NCBI RefSeq assembly: GCF_014640195.1
Contig: NZ_BMGM01000003.1
Span: 62,001-126,000 of the forward strand
Reading direction: 5' to 3'
Source of the DNA: Psychroflexus planctonicus
Lineage (GTDB): Bacteria > Bacteroidota > Bacteroidia > Flavobacteriales > Flavobacteriaceae
Length of the DNA: 64,000 nucleotides
The notes beneath the pieces were generated by a model, which was not told the origin of the DNA, searched no databases, and saw nothing but the letters and a program-made list of their open reading frames with translations. The number at the start of each line of letters is the position of its first letter. Position 1 is the first letter of the stretch. A program made the position numbers and the translations under genes. Below are positions 1-8,328 of the stretch, piece by piece.

Positions 1-1529
1 CCTGAGAGTTTACAATCTCCATTTTCTGGAAAAACATCTAAAGTGTAATTTAGATTTTCAGTAAAATCTGTATTAAAAGGGATTTCTAATGAAGAAGAGT
101 TTTCCCCATCTAATAATTCACCATTTTCGTACCATTGATAAGTTGCAGGCGTTTCGTGTTCATAACTTAAAATGAAGGTTTCATCTTCGCAAAGTCTTAT
201 TTGGGTTTCAATTTGTGTGTCTTCAGTTTCTTCAATAATTCCTATTCTGGATGTAAAAATAGATTGTATAAAAGGCGGTAAACCAACCATAGCCGAGTTT
301 CCTTCTAGGTAAATAGCTCCATTTTCTATGCTGGTTGAAAGTCCCATATTTTCGCCTAAATTATTAGGAAAATTAATTACATTAAGCATTTGGGTTTGTT
401 GTTGCGGAAAATATATTTTTCCATCTGGTGCTAATTGAATTGCTACTCCCATACCGGTAACATTTTCAATCGTATACTCCGTACTTTGGATATCTTCAAC
501 TTCTAAATTCCATTGCACTAAATCTGCTGAAGAAGTGGCATAAGCAACTTTGGAGTTAGGAGAAAATTCAACTCCGTAAGCTAAAATATTCTCCTTTAAT
601 AATATAGGATTTTCTACTTCACCAGTTGCGTTATTAAAATCGTACAAGTACACATTTCCTGTATTTAAGCTCGAGTATTTATCTTGCAAATTGGCAGTTA
701 GTAATTTATTTCCTTCTGGTGAAGCTTTTAAATAGCCTAAAGCACCACGGCGATAAGAATCCAGCGGAATAGTTGGGCCAATTTCTGTAACTACCGGGTT
801 AGGGTCAACACCATTTTCATCGATACTAAATGCATAAAAACGATTGACAAAATGTGTTATCACCCAAATGGAATTGCAATTATCATTTACAACAGCTGTA
901 ATTTTTTCGGCACATTTATACTTGATTTCTTCTGGGTCATCTTCGTCGTAGGTGACTAAGTGAATATTTTGCTGGTCTTCAACAATATTGCCTAAACCAT
1001 TGCGCAAATTCATATCAACTAAACTGTAATTAAACCCATTATTGAAACCGTCATCTTCTTGTGGAATTGCATAATCTGGACCTTCATCGTAATACGGTAA
1101 AGGATTGCCAAATTGATCTGCAGGACCTTGATTAGGATAAGCATTTGCATTATCCTGATGTGGTTCATCTACAGTAAAAATATAATATAAATTTGGCTCC
1201 GATGGATGCGGAACAATTAAGCCACTCGATGTACTCGAAGGATCGCCCATGAGTCCAGTTCCACCGAAATAATCTGCGTTGGGCATAATATTATGCTCTT
1301 TGTCCCAAACGGTTCTTCCATCTGTATAAAAAAGTAAATTTCCTGAAGTATCTGATATAGATGAACAACCTTCTAAAGTAGATAATTGTCCATCTGAAAG
1401 GGAAGACGGCGGATTTGTATTGAAAGTTATTCCTGCAAATTCTCCAAAATACCAATTATTAGCTTCACCTTGGGCAGTTAATTGCAATGAACAAAGCAAA
1501 ATAAAAATGAATAGGAATAAAGCTTTCAA
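1..1529 (-). CDS. Large secreted protein, 5' part (partial at left edge)
   Basis: About 509 residues are visible and the frame runs off the left edge. The start is TTG at 1529; an in-frame TAA lies nine bases upstream, so no longer start exists. Residues 1-19 form a signal peptide ending in LTAQ. The mature part begins with NNWYFGEFAGITFN and has a propeller-like series of blades, then an Ig/PKD-like stretch (QWYENGELL) near the visible end. This N-terminal phrase and architecture are familiar from flavobacterial cell-surface proteins that end in a gliding-motility-associated (T9SS type B) C-terminal domain. That domain would lie outside the window, so T9SS export is an inference. The gene is followed upstream on the same strand by an ABC exporter with no evident link. 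Confidence 0.75.
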   Translation of the reverse strand, partial: MKALFLFIFILLCSLQLTAQGEANNWYFGEFAGITFNTNPPSSLSDGQLSTLEGCSSISDTSGNLLFYTDGRTVWDKEHNIMPNADYFGGTGLMGDPSSTSSGLIVPHPSEPNLYYIFTVDEPHQDNANAYPNQGPADQFGNPLPYYDEGPDYAIPQEDDGFNNGFNYSLVDMNLRNGLGNIVEDQQNIHLVTYDEDDPEEIKYKCAEKITAVVNDNCNSIWVITHFVNRFYAFSIDENGVDPNPVVTEIGPTIPLDSYRRGALGYLKASPEGNKLLTANLQDKYSSLNTGNVYLYDFNNATGEVENPILLKENILAYGVEFSPNSKVAYATSSADLVQWNLEVEDIQSTEYTIENVTGMGVAIQLAPDGKIYFPQQQTQMLNVINFPNNLGENMGLSTSIENGAIYLEGNSAMVGLPPFIQSIFTSRIGIIEETEDTQIETQIRLCEDETFILSYEHETPATYQWYENGELLDGENSSSLEIPFNTDFTENLNYTLDVFPENGDCKLS

Positions 1530-1629
1530 CTTTTTTTAACAAAAGTAAAATATTTGCTTAACTGAATACAAAATTCAATGCATTTAACATTTAGAATTAA
1601 AAGAAACGAGTATTTAAAATTGAATAAAA

Positions 1630-2454
1630 CTACAAATCACGTTTTTTAAGTAAATTTAAACTTCCCCAAACAAAAATAAATGTCCAAACAACAGGAATAA
1701 CAAGTGTTGTAAAATGAACCTTATAATCTTTTACAAAATCAGGATTAATTTGTGAAGTTGCTGTTTTTACAATATTTAATCTAGTAAGTGGTTCTACAAT
1801 TAAATTGCTCATCGAGTTTAACGGAAAATAATCTGCTATAAAAAGTAATTCTTCAGCTTGAAAGCGAAAAATACCACCTAAAATAGATTCAGCTAAGTAA
1901 ATCAAGAATACAAAACCTAAAGTAAAAGCAGATTTTCTAACCAAAACTGCTAGAAACATACACAAAGAGAAAAAGCTGACTAACTTGATGAAATACGCTA
2001 AAATATATTCCAATTCAGAAAAAATAATACCGATTTCTGTGTAGTCTGAAAAAATGAGCCCCAAGACTAAAGACACCAAAAATACAAGTAGAGTTGAAGC
2101 TAATGCAAAAGCAACTAAGGTATAAAACTTAGAAAGAATAAACTCTTTTTTACTTAAACCATCAATCAAATTTTGTTTGAGTGTTCGGTTACTATATTCG
2201 TTGGTAATCATTGAAATAATTACAATTGCCAAAAGAATTTTTATAATAGAAACCATATAGGTATTCAAATGCCAGATGTATGGAAAATTAAAAATTCCTT
2301 GATCTGCAATTCGAAAATTGATGCTTCCAAAATCAAAATTAATAGTAGCAAACAAAGCAGTGAATAAAAAAAGCACAAAATAAATGATGCTCAGTATTTT
2401 GGCTGAACGGCTTTGTTTCAATTTAAAAAATTCTATAGCTAATAATCTACGCAT
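1630..2454 (-). CDS. ABC-2 type transporter permease
   Basis: 274 residues with about six hydrophobic segments: one near residues 20-40, one near 65-85, and a cluster from 110 to 190, plus a last one near 250-268. This is the topology of ABC-2 permeases. The start codon lies three bases after the stop of the ATPase gene, so the two are surely co-transcribed and form one exporter. The N-terminus (MRRLLAIEFFKLKQSRSAK) is typical for the partner of simple two-gene Bacteroidota ABC exporters. The substrate cannot be read from the sequence; related systems are linked to lipid, antibiotic or bacteriocin export. Confidence 0.85.
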   Translation of the reverse strand: MRRLLAIEFFKLKQSRSAKILSIIYFVLFLFTALFATINFDFGSINFRIADQGIFNFPYIWHLNTYMVSIIKILLAIVIISMITNEYSNRTLKQNLIDGLSKKEFILSKFYTLVAFALASTLLVFLVSLVLGLIFSDYTEIGIIFSELEYILAYFIKLVSFFSLCMFLAVLVRKSAFTLGFVFLIYLAESILGGIFRFQAEELLFIADYFPLNSMSNLIVEPLTRLNIVKTATSQINPDFVKDYKVHFTTLVIPVVWTFIFVWGSLNLLKKRDL

Positions 2455-2457
2455 GGC

Positions 2458-3357
2458 TTACTCGTTTTTGGTTAGATTCAAAAAGCTTTCTTCTAAGCTT
2501 TCTTTACGTTTTACTAAATGCTTCAAAACAATTCCTTTTTCAAAAGCCATTTTATTTAAAGTATCCGATTCCATGGGTTGCTTTAAAATAACCTTATACA
2601 ACTGATTAGGAAGTTCTGAAACACTTTCAAAAGCAGGTTCGCTTTCTAATAATTGCAGTAACTGCGGTTTATTTTCCGCTGCCACTTCAAAAAAGCCATG
2701 ACTTGCATTCATGCTTTCTACACTGCCATCGTAAATCATTTTTCCTTGTCGAAGAATAATCACGTGAGAACAAATTTTTTCTACTTCATCTAACAAATGA
2801 GAAGCTAATAAAATGGTTGTGCCTTGCTCCGCTATTTTTTTTATGATGTCTCTAATTTGATGAATTCCTTGTGGGTCTAAACCATTTGTGGGTTCATCTA
2901 GTATTAAAATTTCTGGATCATTGAGTAGGGCAGAAGCAATAGCTAGACGTTGTTTCATTCCTAAGGAATACGTTCTAAACGCATCGAATCTGCGTTCCCA
3001 TAAGCCAACTAAATCTAATTTTTCTTGATAGTTTGGTTCATTTAAACACTTTATTTTCGCAACCAACTCTAAATTTTCTAGAGCAGACATACTGGGATAA
3101 AAATTGGGATGTTCAATAATGGCTCCAATTTTTTTTAATGCATCATGCGTGTCTATGTTCCCGTTAAACCAAGAAAATGTTCCGCTTGTGGGGTTGACTA
3201 CGTTTAAAACCATTCCTAGCGTAGTAGACTTCCCGCTTCCGTTGGGACCTAAAATACCGTAAACATGTCCTTTTTGAATTTCGAAGCTAAGTTGATCTAC
3301 TGCCTTATTTTTTCCAAAATGTTTAGACAGTTGATTTATTTTTAAAATTGTTTCCAA
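2458..3357 (-). CDS. ABC transporter ATP-binding protein
   Basis: ATPase of the two-gene exporter. Visible motifs are Walker A GPNGSGKST, signature SLGMKQR and Walker B ILILDEPTNGLDP, followed by the switch histidine in LLASHLLDE. An ATG-initiated frame extends to 3486, but its first 43 residues are unlike any ABC ATPase and would overlap the divergent dehydratase gene. I therefore choose the TTG at 3355-3357, which gives the usual family N-terminus (ETILKINQLSKHFGK) and 299 residues. A 17-bp palindrome sits 27 bases upstream of this start and may control the operon. Confidence 0.85.
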   Translation of the reverse strand: METILKINQLSKHFGKNKAVDQLSFEIQKGHVYGILGPNGSGKSTTLGMVLNVVNPTSGTFSWFNGNIDTHDALKKIGAIIEHPNFYPSMSALENLELVAKIKCLNEPNYQEKLDLVGLWERRFDAFRTYSLGMKQRLAIASALLNDPEILILDEPTNGLDPQGIHQIRDIIKKIAEQGTTILLASHLLDEVEKICSHVIILRQGKMIYDGSVESMNASHGFFEVAAENKPQLLQLLESEPAFESVSELPNQLYKVILKQPMESDTLNKMAFEKGIVLKHLVKRKESLEESFLNLTKNE

Positions 3358-3383
3358 ATGAAGTCGTTTATTGATAGGACGAA

Positions 3384-3400
3384 AACATTTTAAAAATGTT
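3384..3400. promoter_or_regulatory. 17-bp perfect palindrome, possible operator
   Basis: An 8-1-8 perfect inverted repeat (AACATTTT-A-AAAATGTT) lies in the divergent region between the ABC exporter and the dehydratase/synthase pair. Its position just upstream of the preferred ATPase start fits a repressor site. No regulator gene is adjacent on that side, and AT-rich palindromes arise by chance, so the assignment is tentative. Confidence 0.3.
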
Positions 3401-3474
3401 ACAAAATTTCCAAAAGGACTTTTTTTCTTGCTTACCCCAATAAAAAAGTTAATCTTAGTTGATATTTTTAAAAT

Positions 3475-3927
3475 ATGAATCACCATCTCATTTCAAAACT
3501 CCCTTACGGCAAAGATTTTCTATTTGTTGATGAAATTCTTGAAGTAAGCGAAAAGCATATTCACGGGAGCTATTTTTTTTCGAAAGAATTGGCTTTTTAT
3601 GCTTCTCATTTTGAAGGTCAACCAGTTACACCAGGAGTTATATTAACCGAATGCGCAGCGCAAATCGGCTTGGCTTGTTTTGGTATTTATCTAACTTCAA
3701 ATGAAACCAAGTTGGCTGAAAACCAATTCATCGTTTTATCAGAAAGCAATATGGAATTTACTAAACCAGTCTATCCAGATGAACGTGTTTATGTAAGGGC
3801 TAACTTGGTCTATTTCAGGTTTAATAAACTAAAAGTAAACGTAGAAATGAAAACAGCTAACAAACAAAACATAGCTAAAGGAACACTTGCAGGAATGTTG
3901 GCTAAAACAGGAAAGAACAATGCGTAG
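3475..3927 (+). CDS. FabZ-like hotdog 3-hydroxyacyl-ACP dehydratase
   Basis: 150 residues of the single-hotdog FabA/FabZ class. The active-site segment HFEGQPVTPGVILTE carries the catalytic His and Glu in the family spacing. The N-terminal phrase LPYGKDFLFVDEI is equivalent to LPHRxPFLLVDRI of FabZ. The gene overlaps the next one, a ketoacyl synthase, by eight bases (ATGCGTAG), so both are translationally coupled. There is no acyl carrier protein, reductase or lpx gene beside it, so this is unlikely to be the housekeeping fabZ. A role in a specialised acyl chain, such as an aryl polyene or other pigment tail, is possible but not shown. Confidence 0.85.
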   Translation: MNHHLISKLPYGKDFLFVDEILEVSEKHIHGSYFFSKELAFYASHFEGQPVTPGVILTECAAQIGLACFGIYLTSNETKLAENQFIVLSESNMEFTKPVYPDERVYVRANLVYFRFNKLKVNVEMKTANKQNIAKGTLAGMLAKTGKNNA

Positions 3928-5191
3928 GAGGGTTGTAGTTACTGGAATGGGCGTGGTTTCGCCAAACGGGATTGGTTTAGCTGATTTTCATCAAGCTTTA
4001 CTTGAAATGCGTAGTGGTATTTCATTTATTCCTAAATTAAAAGAACTGGGATTTAGTTGTCAAATTGGAGGAACACCCGAAATTTCAGAAGCTGTTTTAA
4101 ATCAATATTTTTCGCCTTTAGAACAAAAAGGTTTATTGGCAACAGGTTTAATTTATGGCGTAATTTCTGGATTACAAGCTTGGGAAGATGCTAAAATGAA
4201 GTTAGATTCCACCCAAGTAGATTTTAACACCGCTGTTATTTTTGGAACGGGCATTTTAGGTGTAGACAAACTGCATGAAGCTTTTCATTTTATAGATGAA
4301 AAAAGAGTGCGCAGATTGGGCAGTACTAGTGTTGTACAAACTATGGCAAGTGGAATTTCAGCTTATTTAGGTGGAAAAATTGGTGCTGGAAATCAAGTTA
4401 CTACCAATTCATCTGCTTGCACAACGGGAACAGAAGCTTTATTGATGGGTTTTGAACGCATTAAAAACGGACAAGCTAAACGTGCTTTAGTAGGTAGTTG
4501 TAGCGATAGCGGTCCATACGTTTGGGGTGGATTTGATGCTTTACGTATTTTACCACATCAGTTTAATGAAAACCCAACCCAAGCATCAAAACCATTGGAT
4601 GCTACTGCAGCTGGCTTTGTTCCTTCATCTGGAGCTGGAGCGATGTTGTTGGAAGATTTAGAATCAGCAAAAGCTAGAAATGCAAAAATTTATGCTGAAG
4701 TGCTTGGCGGAAACATCAACTCTGGAGCGCAACGCCAGGGTGGAAGTATGACGGCCCCAAATCCAAAAGCCGTTCAAAAATGCATTGCAGATGCATTGAA
4801 AAATGCAGAAATTCATCCGAAACAAATCGATGTAATAAACGGTCATCTTACTGGAACCAAAATGGATGCCATGGAAATTGAAAATTGGAAAATGGCTTTG
4901 GATTTAAAAGAAACTGCTTTCCCAAAAATCAATTCATTAAAAGGAATGATTGGCCATCCACTTGCCGCTGCTGGAAGTATAGAATTAGTAGCTAGTATTT
5001 TACAGCTTCATGAAAATTTTCTCTTCGGCAACCGAAATTTGAATGAAATACATCCTGATATTGAAAAACTTTTATCTAATGAAAATTTCCCCAAAAAAAG
5101 CCATGCTTACAATATTGAACACTTGATCAAAGCAAGTTTTGGCTTTGGTGATGTGAATGCGGCTGTGGTGTTGAAGAAGTTTAGTAAGTAG
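3920..5191 (+). CDS. Beta-ketoacyl-ACP synthase (FabF-like)
   Basis: Thiolase-fold condensing enzyme of 423 residues. The Cys-His-His triad is visible: Cys167 in NSSACTTGT, His309 in NGHLTGTK and His346 in MIGHPLAAAG. The frame is open from 3887, but ATG at 3920 gives the standard start MRRRVVVTGMGVVSPNG and an ATGCGTAG overlap with the dehydratase. The first His motif differs from the usual HGTST, so this is a divergent member rather than canonical FabF. It probably elongates a special acyl chain together with the upstream dehydratase. Confidence 0.88.
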   Translation: MRRRVVVTGMGVVSPNGIGLADFHQALLEMRSGISFIPKLKELGFSCQIGGTPEISEAVLNQYFSPLEQKGLLATGLIYGVISGLQAWEDAKMKLDSTQVDFNTAVIFGTGILGVDKLHEAFHFIDEKRVRRLGSTSVVQTMASGISAYLGGKIGAGNQVTTNSSACTTGTEALLMGFERIKNGQAKRALVGSCSDSGPYVWGGFDALRILPHQFNENPTQASKPLDATAAGFVPSSGAGAMLLEDLESAKARNAKIYAEVLGGNINSGAQRQGGSMTAPNPKAVQKCIADALKNAEIHPKQIDVINGHLTGTKMDAMEIENWKMALDLKETAFPKINSLKGMIGHPLAAAGSIELVASILQLHENFLFGNRNLNEIHPDIEKLLSNENFPKKSHAYNIEHLIKASFGFGDVNAAVVLKKFSK

Positions 5192-5268
5192 AATTCATTT
5201 TAAAAATAAGACTGAATACATCCGTATACACCAAATTATGCCACTAATGCACTAATAAAATGCATACA

Positions 5269-5922
5269 TTAATCAATATTTACAACTTCAACAGAGTTTC
5301 GGTGCAGAATAATGTTTCCTTTTTTTTCTAAGGTTTTCAATAACCGGGAAATAACTACGCGCGAAGTATGTAAATCGTAAGCGATATCTTGGTGCGTACT
5401 TTTAATAATTTTGTCTTCAGTAAACTTCAATTTGTTTTTGAGGTAGTCTAACAAACGTTCGTCCATTTTTTTGAAGGCTATAACATCAATAACATCGAGC
5501 AATTCATTCATGCGTTCATTGTAGCTATCTAGAACAAAATTTCTCCATGAGCGATATTTAGCCATCCATTCTTCCATTTTTTGAATGGGAATCATGACTA
5601 ATTCGGTATCTTTTTCAGCTACAGCTTTAATTTCGCTTCGCTTTTGGTTCAAACAACAATTCAATGTCATCGAGCAAGTTTCCCCTTTTTCAATATAATA
5701 CAGGAGTAGTTCAAAACCATCTTCGTCTTCTCTCATAATTTTCACAGCTCCATCTAACAGCAAAGGCATAGATTTTATGTACTGCCCAATTTGCATCATT
5801 TCACTTCCTTTGGGTACATCTTTTAAAGTTCCTACTTCAATAATTTCTGTAATTAACTCTTTTTCAAATAAGTGTCCATAGTTGGCTTCAATAATATTTC
5901 TCATAAATAAATTTACTTTCAA
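5269..5922 (-). CDS. Crp/Fnr family transcriptional regulator
   Basis: 217 residues: an N-terminal cyclic-nucleotide-binding-type beta barrel (about 15-130), a dimer helix, then a C-terminal winged helix with HQDIAYDLHTSRVVISRLLKTLEKKG as the recognition region (about 180-205). A cysteine group, GETCSMTLNCCLNQKR, sits in the barrel where cNMP-binding Crp has other residues. This suggests sensing of redox or sulfur species rather than cAMP, as is inferred for similar flavobacterial paralogues. Met7 is an alternative start. The gene is convergent with the ketoacyl synthase and divergent from the pseudouridine synthase. Targets are unknown. Confidence 0.85.
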   Translation of the reverse strand: MKVNLFMRNIIEANYGHLFEKELITEIIEVGTLKDVPKGSEMMQIGQYIKSMPLLLDGAVKIMREDEDGFELLLYYIEKGETCSMTLNCCLNQKRSEIKAVAEKDTELVMIPIQKMEEWMAKYRSWRNFVLDSYNERMNELLDVIDVIAFKKMDERLLDYLKNKLKFTEDKIIKSTHQDIAYDLHTSRVVISRLLKTLEKKGNIILHRNSVEVVNID

Positions 5923-6000
5923 AAGTTTACATCCTGCTAAAATAAACCTTATAATCTTTGTAAGTTTGTTTTAAAAGTATAAATAATTTAAAAGTTAGGC

Positions 6001-6573
6001 TTGCATTCTCACTACAAAATATACAAACCTTACGGATATTTAAGTCAGTTTGTTTATCCACAAACAGTTAGGAAAAATAAAAGTTTGTTAGGCGAATTAT
6101 TTACGTTTCCAGAACAAACAATGGCTATTGGTAGATTAGATGAAGACTCAGAGGGTTTATTATTGCTAACAACCGACGGAAAAGAAAGCTACCAAATCTT
6201 AAGTAAGAAAGTTGAAAAAGAATACCACGTTCAAGTGGATGGAGTAATTACATCTGATGCTGTAGAACAACTAAGCAATGGAGTAGAAATAAGCATTCAC
6301 GGAAAAAAATATACAACTTTGCCGTGTAAGGCATCAATTTTAAAAGAAACTCCATGTTTTCCACAACGAGCAAAGAAAATAAGAGACGAACGCCACGGAC
6401 CGACTTCTTGGCTGAGCATCACCTTAACTGAAGGAAAGTTTAGGCAAGTAAAGAAAATGACCGCCAAAGTGGGTTTCCCAACCTTAAGGCTGGTTCGCTA
6501 CCGAATTGGAAATGAAACTATTGAAGGAATGCAAGCAGGTGAAGTAGTTCCAGTTGAACAATTTAACTATTAA
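6001..6573 (+). CDS. rluE: RluE-like rRNA pseudouridine synthase
   Basis: 190 residues of the RsuA/RluB/E/F family without an N-terminal S4 domain, matching the length of RluE. The catalytic Asp is in AIGRLDEDSEGLLLLTTDG, and the C-terminal KFRQVKKMTAKVGFPTLRLVR motif is conserved. In E. coli RluE makes one pseudouridine in helix 89 of 23S rRNA. The start is TTG at 6001; no ATG precedes the conserved KIYKPYGYLSQF segment. It is followed by a cupin gene in a TAATG overlap, so the two are co-translated. Confidence 0.8.
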   Translation: MHSHYKIYKPYGYLSQFVYPQTVRKNKSLLGELFTFPEQTMAIGRLDEDSEGLLLLTTDGKESYQILSKKVEKEYHVQVDGVITSDAVEQLSNGVEISIHGKKYTTLPCKASILKETPCFPQRAKKIRDERHGPTSWLSITLTEGKFRQVKKMTAKVGFPTLRLVRYRIGNETIEGMQAGEVVPVEQFNY

Positions 6574-7061
6574 TGATGAAAGCAAAACAAATTATTGAAA
6601 AATTCAATTTAGAAAAACATCCTGAAGGTGGTTATTTTAAAGAAACATACCGAAGTGAATTAGTTTCTGAACCAGCAGGTTTTAAGGGTAAACGAAGCTT
6701 TTCGACTTGCATTTATTTTTTGATTACCAACGAAGCATTTTCAGCTTTTCATCAAGTAAATCAGGATGAGATTTGGCATTTTTACCTAGGAAGCTGCATT
6801 CACTTGCATGTAATTCACACTAATGGAAAATACGAACTCATTAAAATCGGAAATAAACTAGAAGAAGATGAGCAGCCACAATTTGTAGTGCCAGCTCATG
6901 CGTGGTTTGCCGCTGAAGTTGTAGAAAAAGATGCATTTGCGTTTGTAGGTTGTACGGTTTCACCAGGATTTGATTTTCAGGATTTTAAATTAGCTGATCG
7001 GAAGAATTTGCAATCTCAATTCCCAGAACATCAGGAAATTATTAAAAGGTTAACTCGGTAA
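6573..7061 (+). CDS. DUF985 cupin-fold protein
   Basis: 162 residues, matching the Cupin_5/DUF985 family: an N-terminal HPEGGYFKETYRS motif, the EIWHFYLG strand and a C-terminal FAFVGCTVSPGFDFQDF motif. Family structures show a beta-barrel cupin; the biochemical role is not settled. Histidines in HQVNQDEIWHF could bind metal. The ATG overlaps the stop of the pseudouridine synthase by one base. Function cannot be deduced from the neighbour. Confidence 0.85.
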   Translation: MMKAKQIIEKFNLEKHPEGGYFKETYRSELVSEPAGFKGKRSFSTCIYFLITNEAFSAFHQVNQDEIWHFYLGSCIHLHVIHTNGKYELIKIGNKLEEDEQPQFVVPAHAWFAAEVVEKDAFAFVGCTVSPGFDFQDFKLADRKNLQSQFPEHQEIIKRLTR

Positions 7062-7080
7062 ACACATACAAATCATATTG

Positions 7081-7158
7081 TTCTTCTAATATTTTACTTT
7101 GCACTTCTTACTTTTAATATTGTACTTCTAATATCCCACTTTGTATTTCTAATATTAT
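7081..7158. repeat. Degenerate tandem repeat, TTCTAATATT/TACTT type
   Basis: Between the stops of the cupin gene and a convergent lipoprotein gene is a low-complexity tract in which variants of a 20-25-base phrase recur (CTTCTAATATTTTACTTTG, CTTTTAATATTGTACTT, CTTCTAATATCCCACTTTG, TTTCTAATATTATTCTCTTTG). It may be a decayed minisatellite, and no strong hairpin was seen. Confidence 0.5.
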
Positions 7159-7168
7159 TCTCTTTGTA

Positions 7169-7555
7169 TTATTCTTCAACTTTATAAGCCGTTCCTTTTT
7201 GTTTGTTATCGCTTCCCACAAGTGAATATTCAAAGGTATATTGATTGTTTTTAGTCGTTAATATTTTAAAATGCATTGCATTTTTGGCATCTCTGTTTTC
7301 AGGATTTATGTTTTTTAAAATGTACTCGCAGTCGTTTATCCAACGTATAGAAGCTGTGTCTGCTTTTCCTTCGTAATATTCAATTTCAATGTCTTTCTTT
7401 CTAACAAATCGTGTTTTTTTCAATTCTCCTTCTACTAAAGCTTCAAATTCAAAAACACCTTGTTGAAAGTCTTGGCAGTTCTGCTCCGGTGCATAACACG
7501 ATTCAAGAAGAACAAAAAATGGGATAAAAATTAACAGACGATAAATTGAATTCAT
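7169..7555 (-). CDS. Small lipoprotein, conserved hypothetical
   Basis: 128 residues. A short charged N-terminus and hydrophobic stretch (LLIFIPFFVLLESC) end in a lipobox-like LLESC at Cys20, so a lipoprotein is expected. The mature part is rich in beta-strand-like segments with two further cysteines (NCQDF, NDCEYI). I recall similar small flavobacterial lipoproteins being misnamed DNA topoisomerase IV in databases; nothing here resembles a topoisomerase. It is a single-gene unit convergent with the cupin gene. Function unknown. Confidence 0.75.
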   Translation of the reverse strand: MNSIYRLLIFIPFFVLLESCYAPEQNCQDFQQGVFEFEALVEGELKKTRFVRKKDIEIEYYEGKADTASIRWINDCEYILKNINPENRDAKNAMHFKILTTKNNQYTFEYSLVGSDNKQKGTAYKVEE

Positions 7556-7599
7556 TCTTTTTTCTGCAAAAATACTTTTATTAGAATGATTTTATATAC

Positions 7600-8028
7600 T
7601 TAAGAATGGTTAAAAGCTTCAAAAGTTCCATCTGTGTAAAAAATCACAATACGCTGAATTTCTTTTTTGGATGAAATCTGTTCAGTTTTAATGATGTTAT
7701 TTTCTGAACTGAAATTTTGTGGAGTTTTAGTTTGCTTGTTAGCAGAAAGTGGAGTAGTAGTTGAAATTTCTTCAGCAGGTTTTTCTTTTTTAGGTTGAGC
7801 TTGTTGAGGGAAGTTTCCTTTTCCATTTAGCAACCAATACAATTCTACTTCAGGAAATGTTTTTACAACCTTCATTACAAAATCTAAGCTTGGTTTGTTT
7901 CTCCCAGAAAGTAGGTGAGAGATGGAAGCTCTTCCTACATCAATTTTTTCAGCAAAAGAAGAAGCATTCAAATCGTAATACTCAAATAGTTTTTCCAAAC
8001 GCTTAGCGAAATCAAAACTGTTTACCAT
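7600..8028 (-). CDS. XRE-family helix-turn-helix regulator
   Basis: 142 residues. Residues 1-65 are a Cro/C1-type HTH: FAKRLEKLFEYYDLNASSFAEKIDVGRASISHLLSGRNKPS, with the recognition helix around RASISHLLSG. The middle (about 70-120) is low-complexity, rich in Lys, Pro, Thr and Ser, and likely a linker. A short hydrophobic C-terminal strand (IVIFYTDGTFEAFN) follows. It is transcribed away from the M14 peptidase gene, and the shared 300-bp region holds a good promoter and several TGTAAAC-like palindromic sites. Autoregulation is likely but inferred. Confidence 0.85.
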   Translation of the reverse strand: MVNSFDFAKRLEKLFEYYDLNASSFAEKIDVGRASISHLLSGRNKPSLDFVMKVVKTFPEVELYWLLNGKGNFPQQAQPKKEKPAEEISTTTPLSANKQTKTPQNFSSENNIIKTEQISSKKEIQRIVIFYTDGTFEAFNHS

Positions 8029-8059
8029 TGTAAATTATTAATTGCCTTAAAGCATAATA

Positions 8060-8090
8060 CAAATGTAAACAAACTTCATTGAAGCAGCAA
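8060..8090 (-). promoter_or_regulatory. Promoter of the XRE regulator gene
   Basis: On the minus strand TTG (8090-8088), a 20-base spacer and TACATTTG (8067-8060) match the Bacteroidota pattern TTG-N17..23-TAnnTTTG exactly. The -7 box ends 32 bases before the start codon at 8028. One TGTAAAC motif overlaps the -7 box, which would allow self-repression. Confidence 0.6.
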
Positions 8091-8303
8091 ATTTAGTTGA
8101 TAGCTTATTATTATTACATCAACTATTACTACATGTAACAATAGTTAATAAATTGAAATACATTTTATTATATTAATTACAAACGTGAAATGGAAGTTTT
8201 CCATATCGACCACCATAGCATTAGTATAATTTTTGTTAACATGTATATTTGTGTAAACAAATAGGTGTTTTATTTTGTATACAATTGTAAATAATGAAAT
8301 GTT

Positions 8304-8311
8304 TACTTTTG
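8304..8311 (+). promoter_or_regulatory. Possible -7 box of the M14 peptidase gene
   Basis: TACTTTTG fits TAnnTTTG. The nearest TTG upstream is at 8285-8287, a spacer of 16, slightly short. A transcript starting here would begin shortly before the ATG at 8329 and exclude the upstream in-frame TTG at 8275, supporting the shorter start. Confidence 0.35.
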
Positions 8312-8328
8312 TGAACTTTCAAGTTTAT

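Larger units (their letters stand above)
8029..8328. promoter_or_regulatory. Divergent control region of the XRE regulator and M14 peptidase
   Basis: No gene is seen in these 300 bases. Related short motifs recur: TGTAAACAAA (8064), TGTTAACATG (near 8237), TTTGTGTAAACAAA (near 8250), the perfect palindrome TTGTATACAA (8275-8284) and GTTTACTTTTGTGAAC (8301-8316). Their shared TGT(A/T)(A/T)AC core suggests operator half-sites for the adjacent XRE protein. Confidence 0.4.

Noticed and set aside
3358-3486. Longer N-terminus of the ABC ATPase
   Set aside because: The additional 43 residues do not resemble ABC ATPases, cover the palindrome and overlap the divergent gene.
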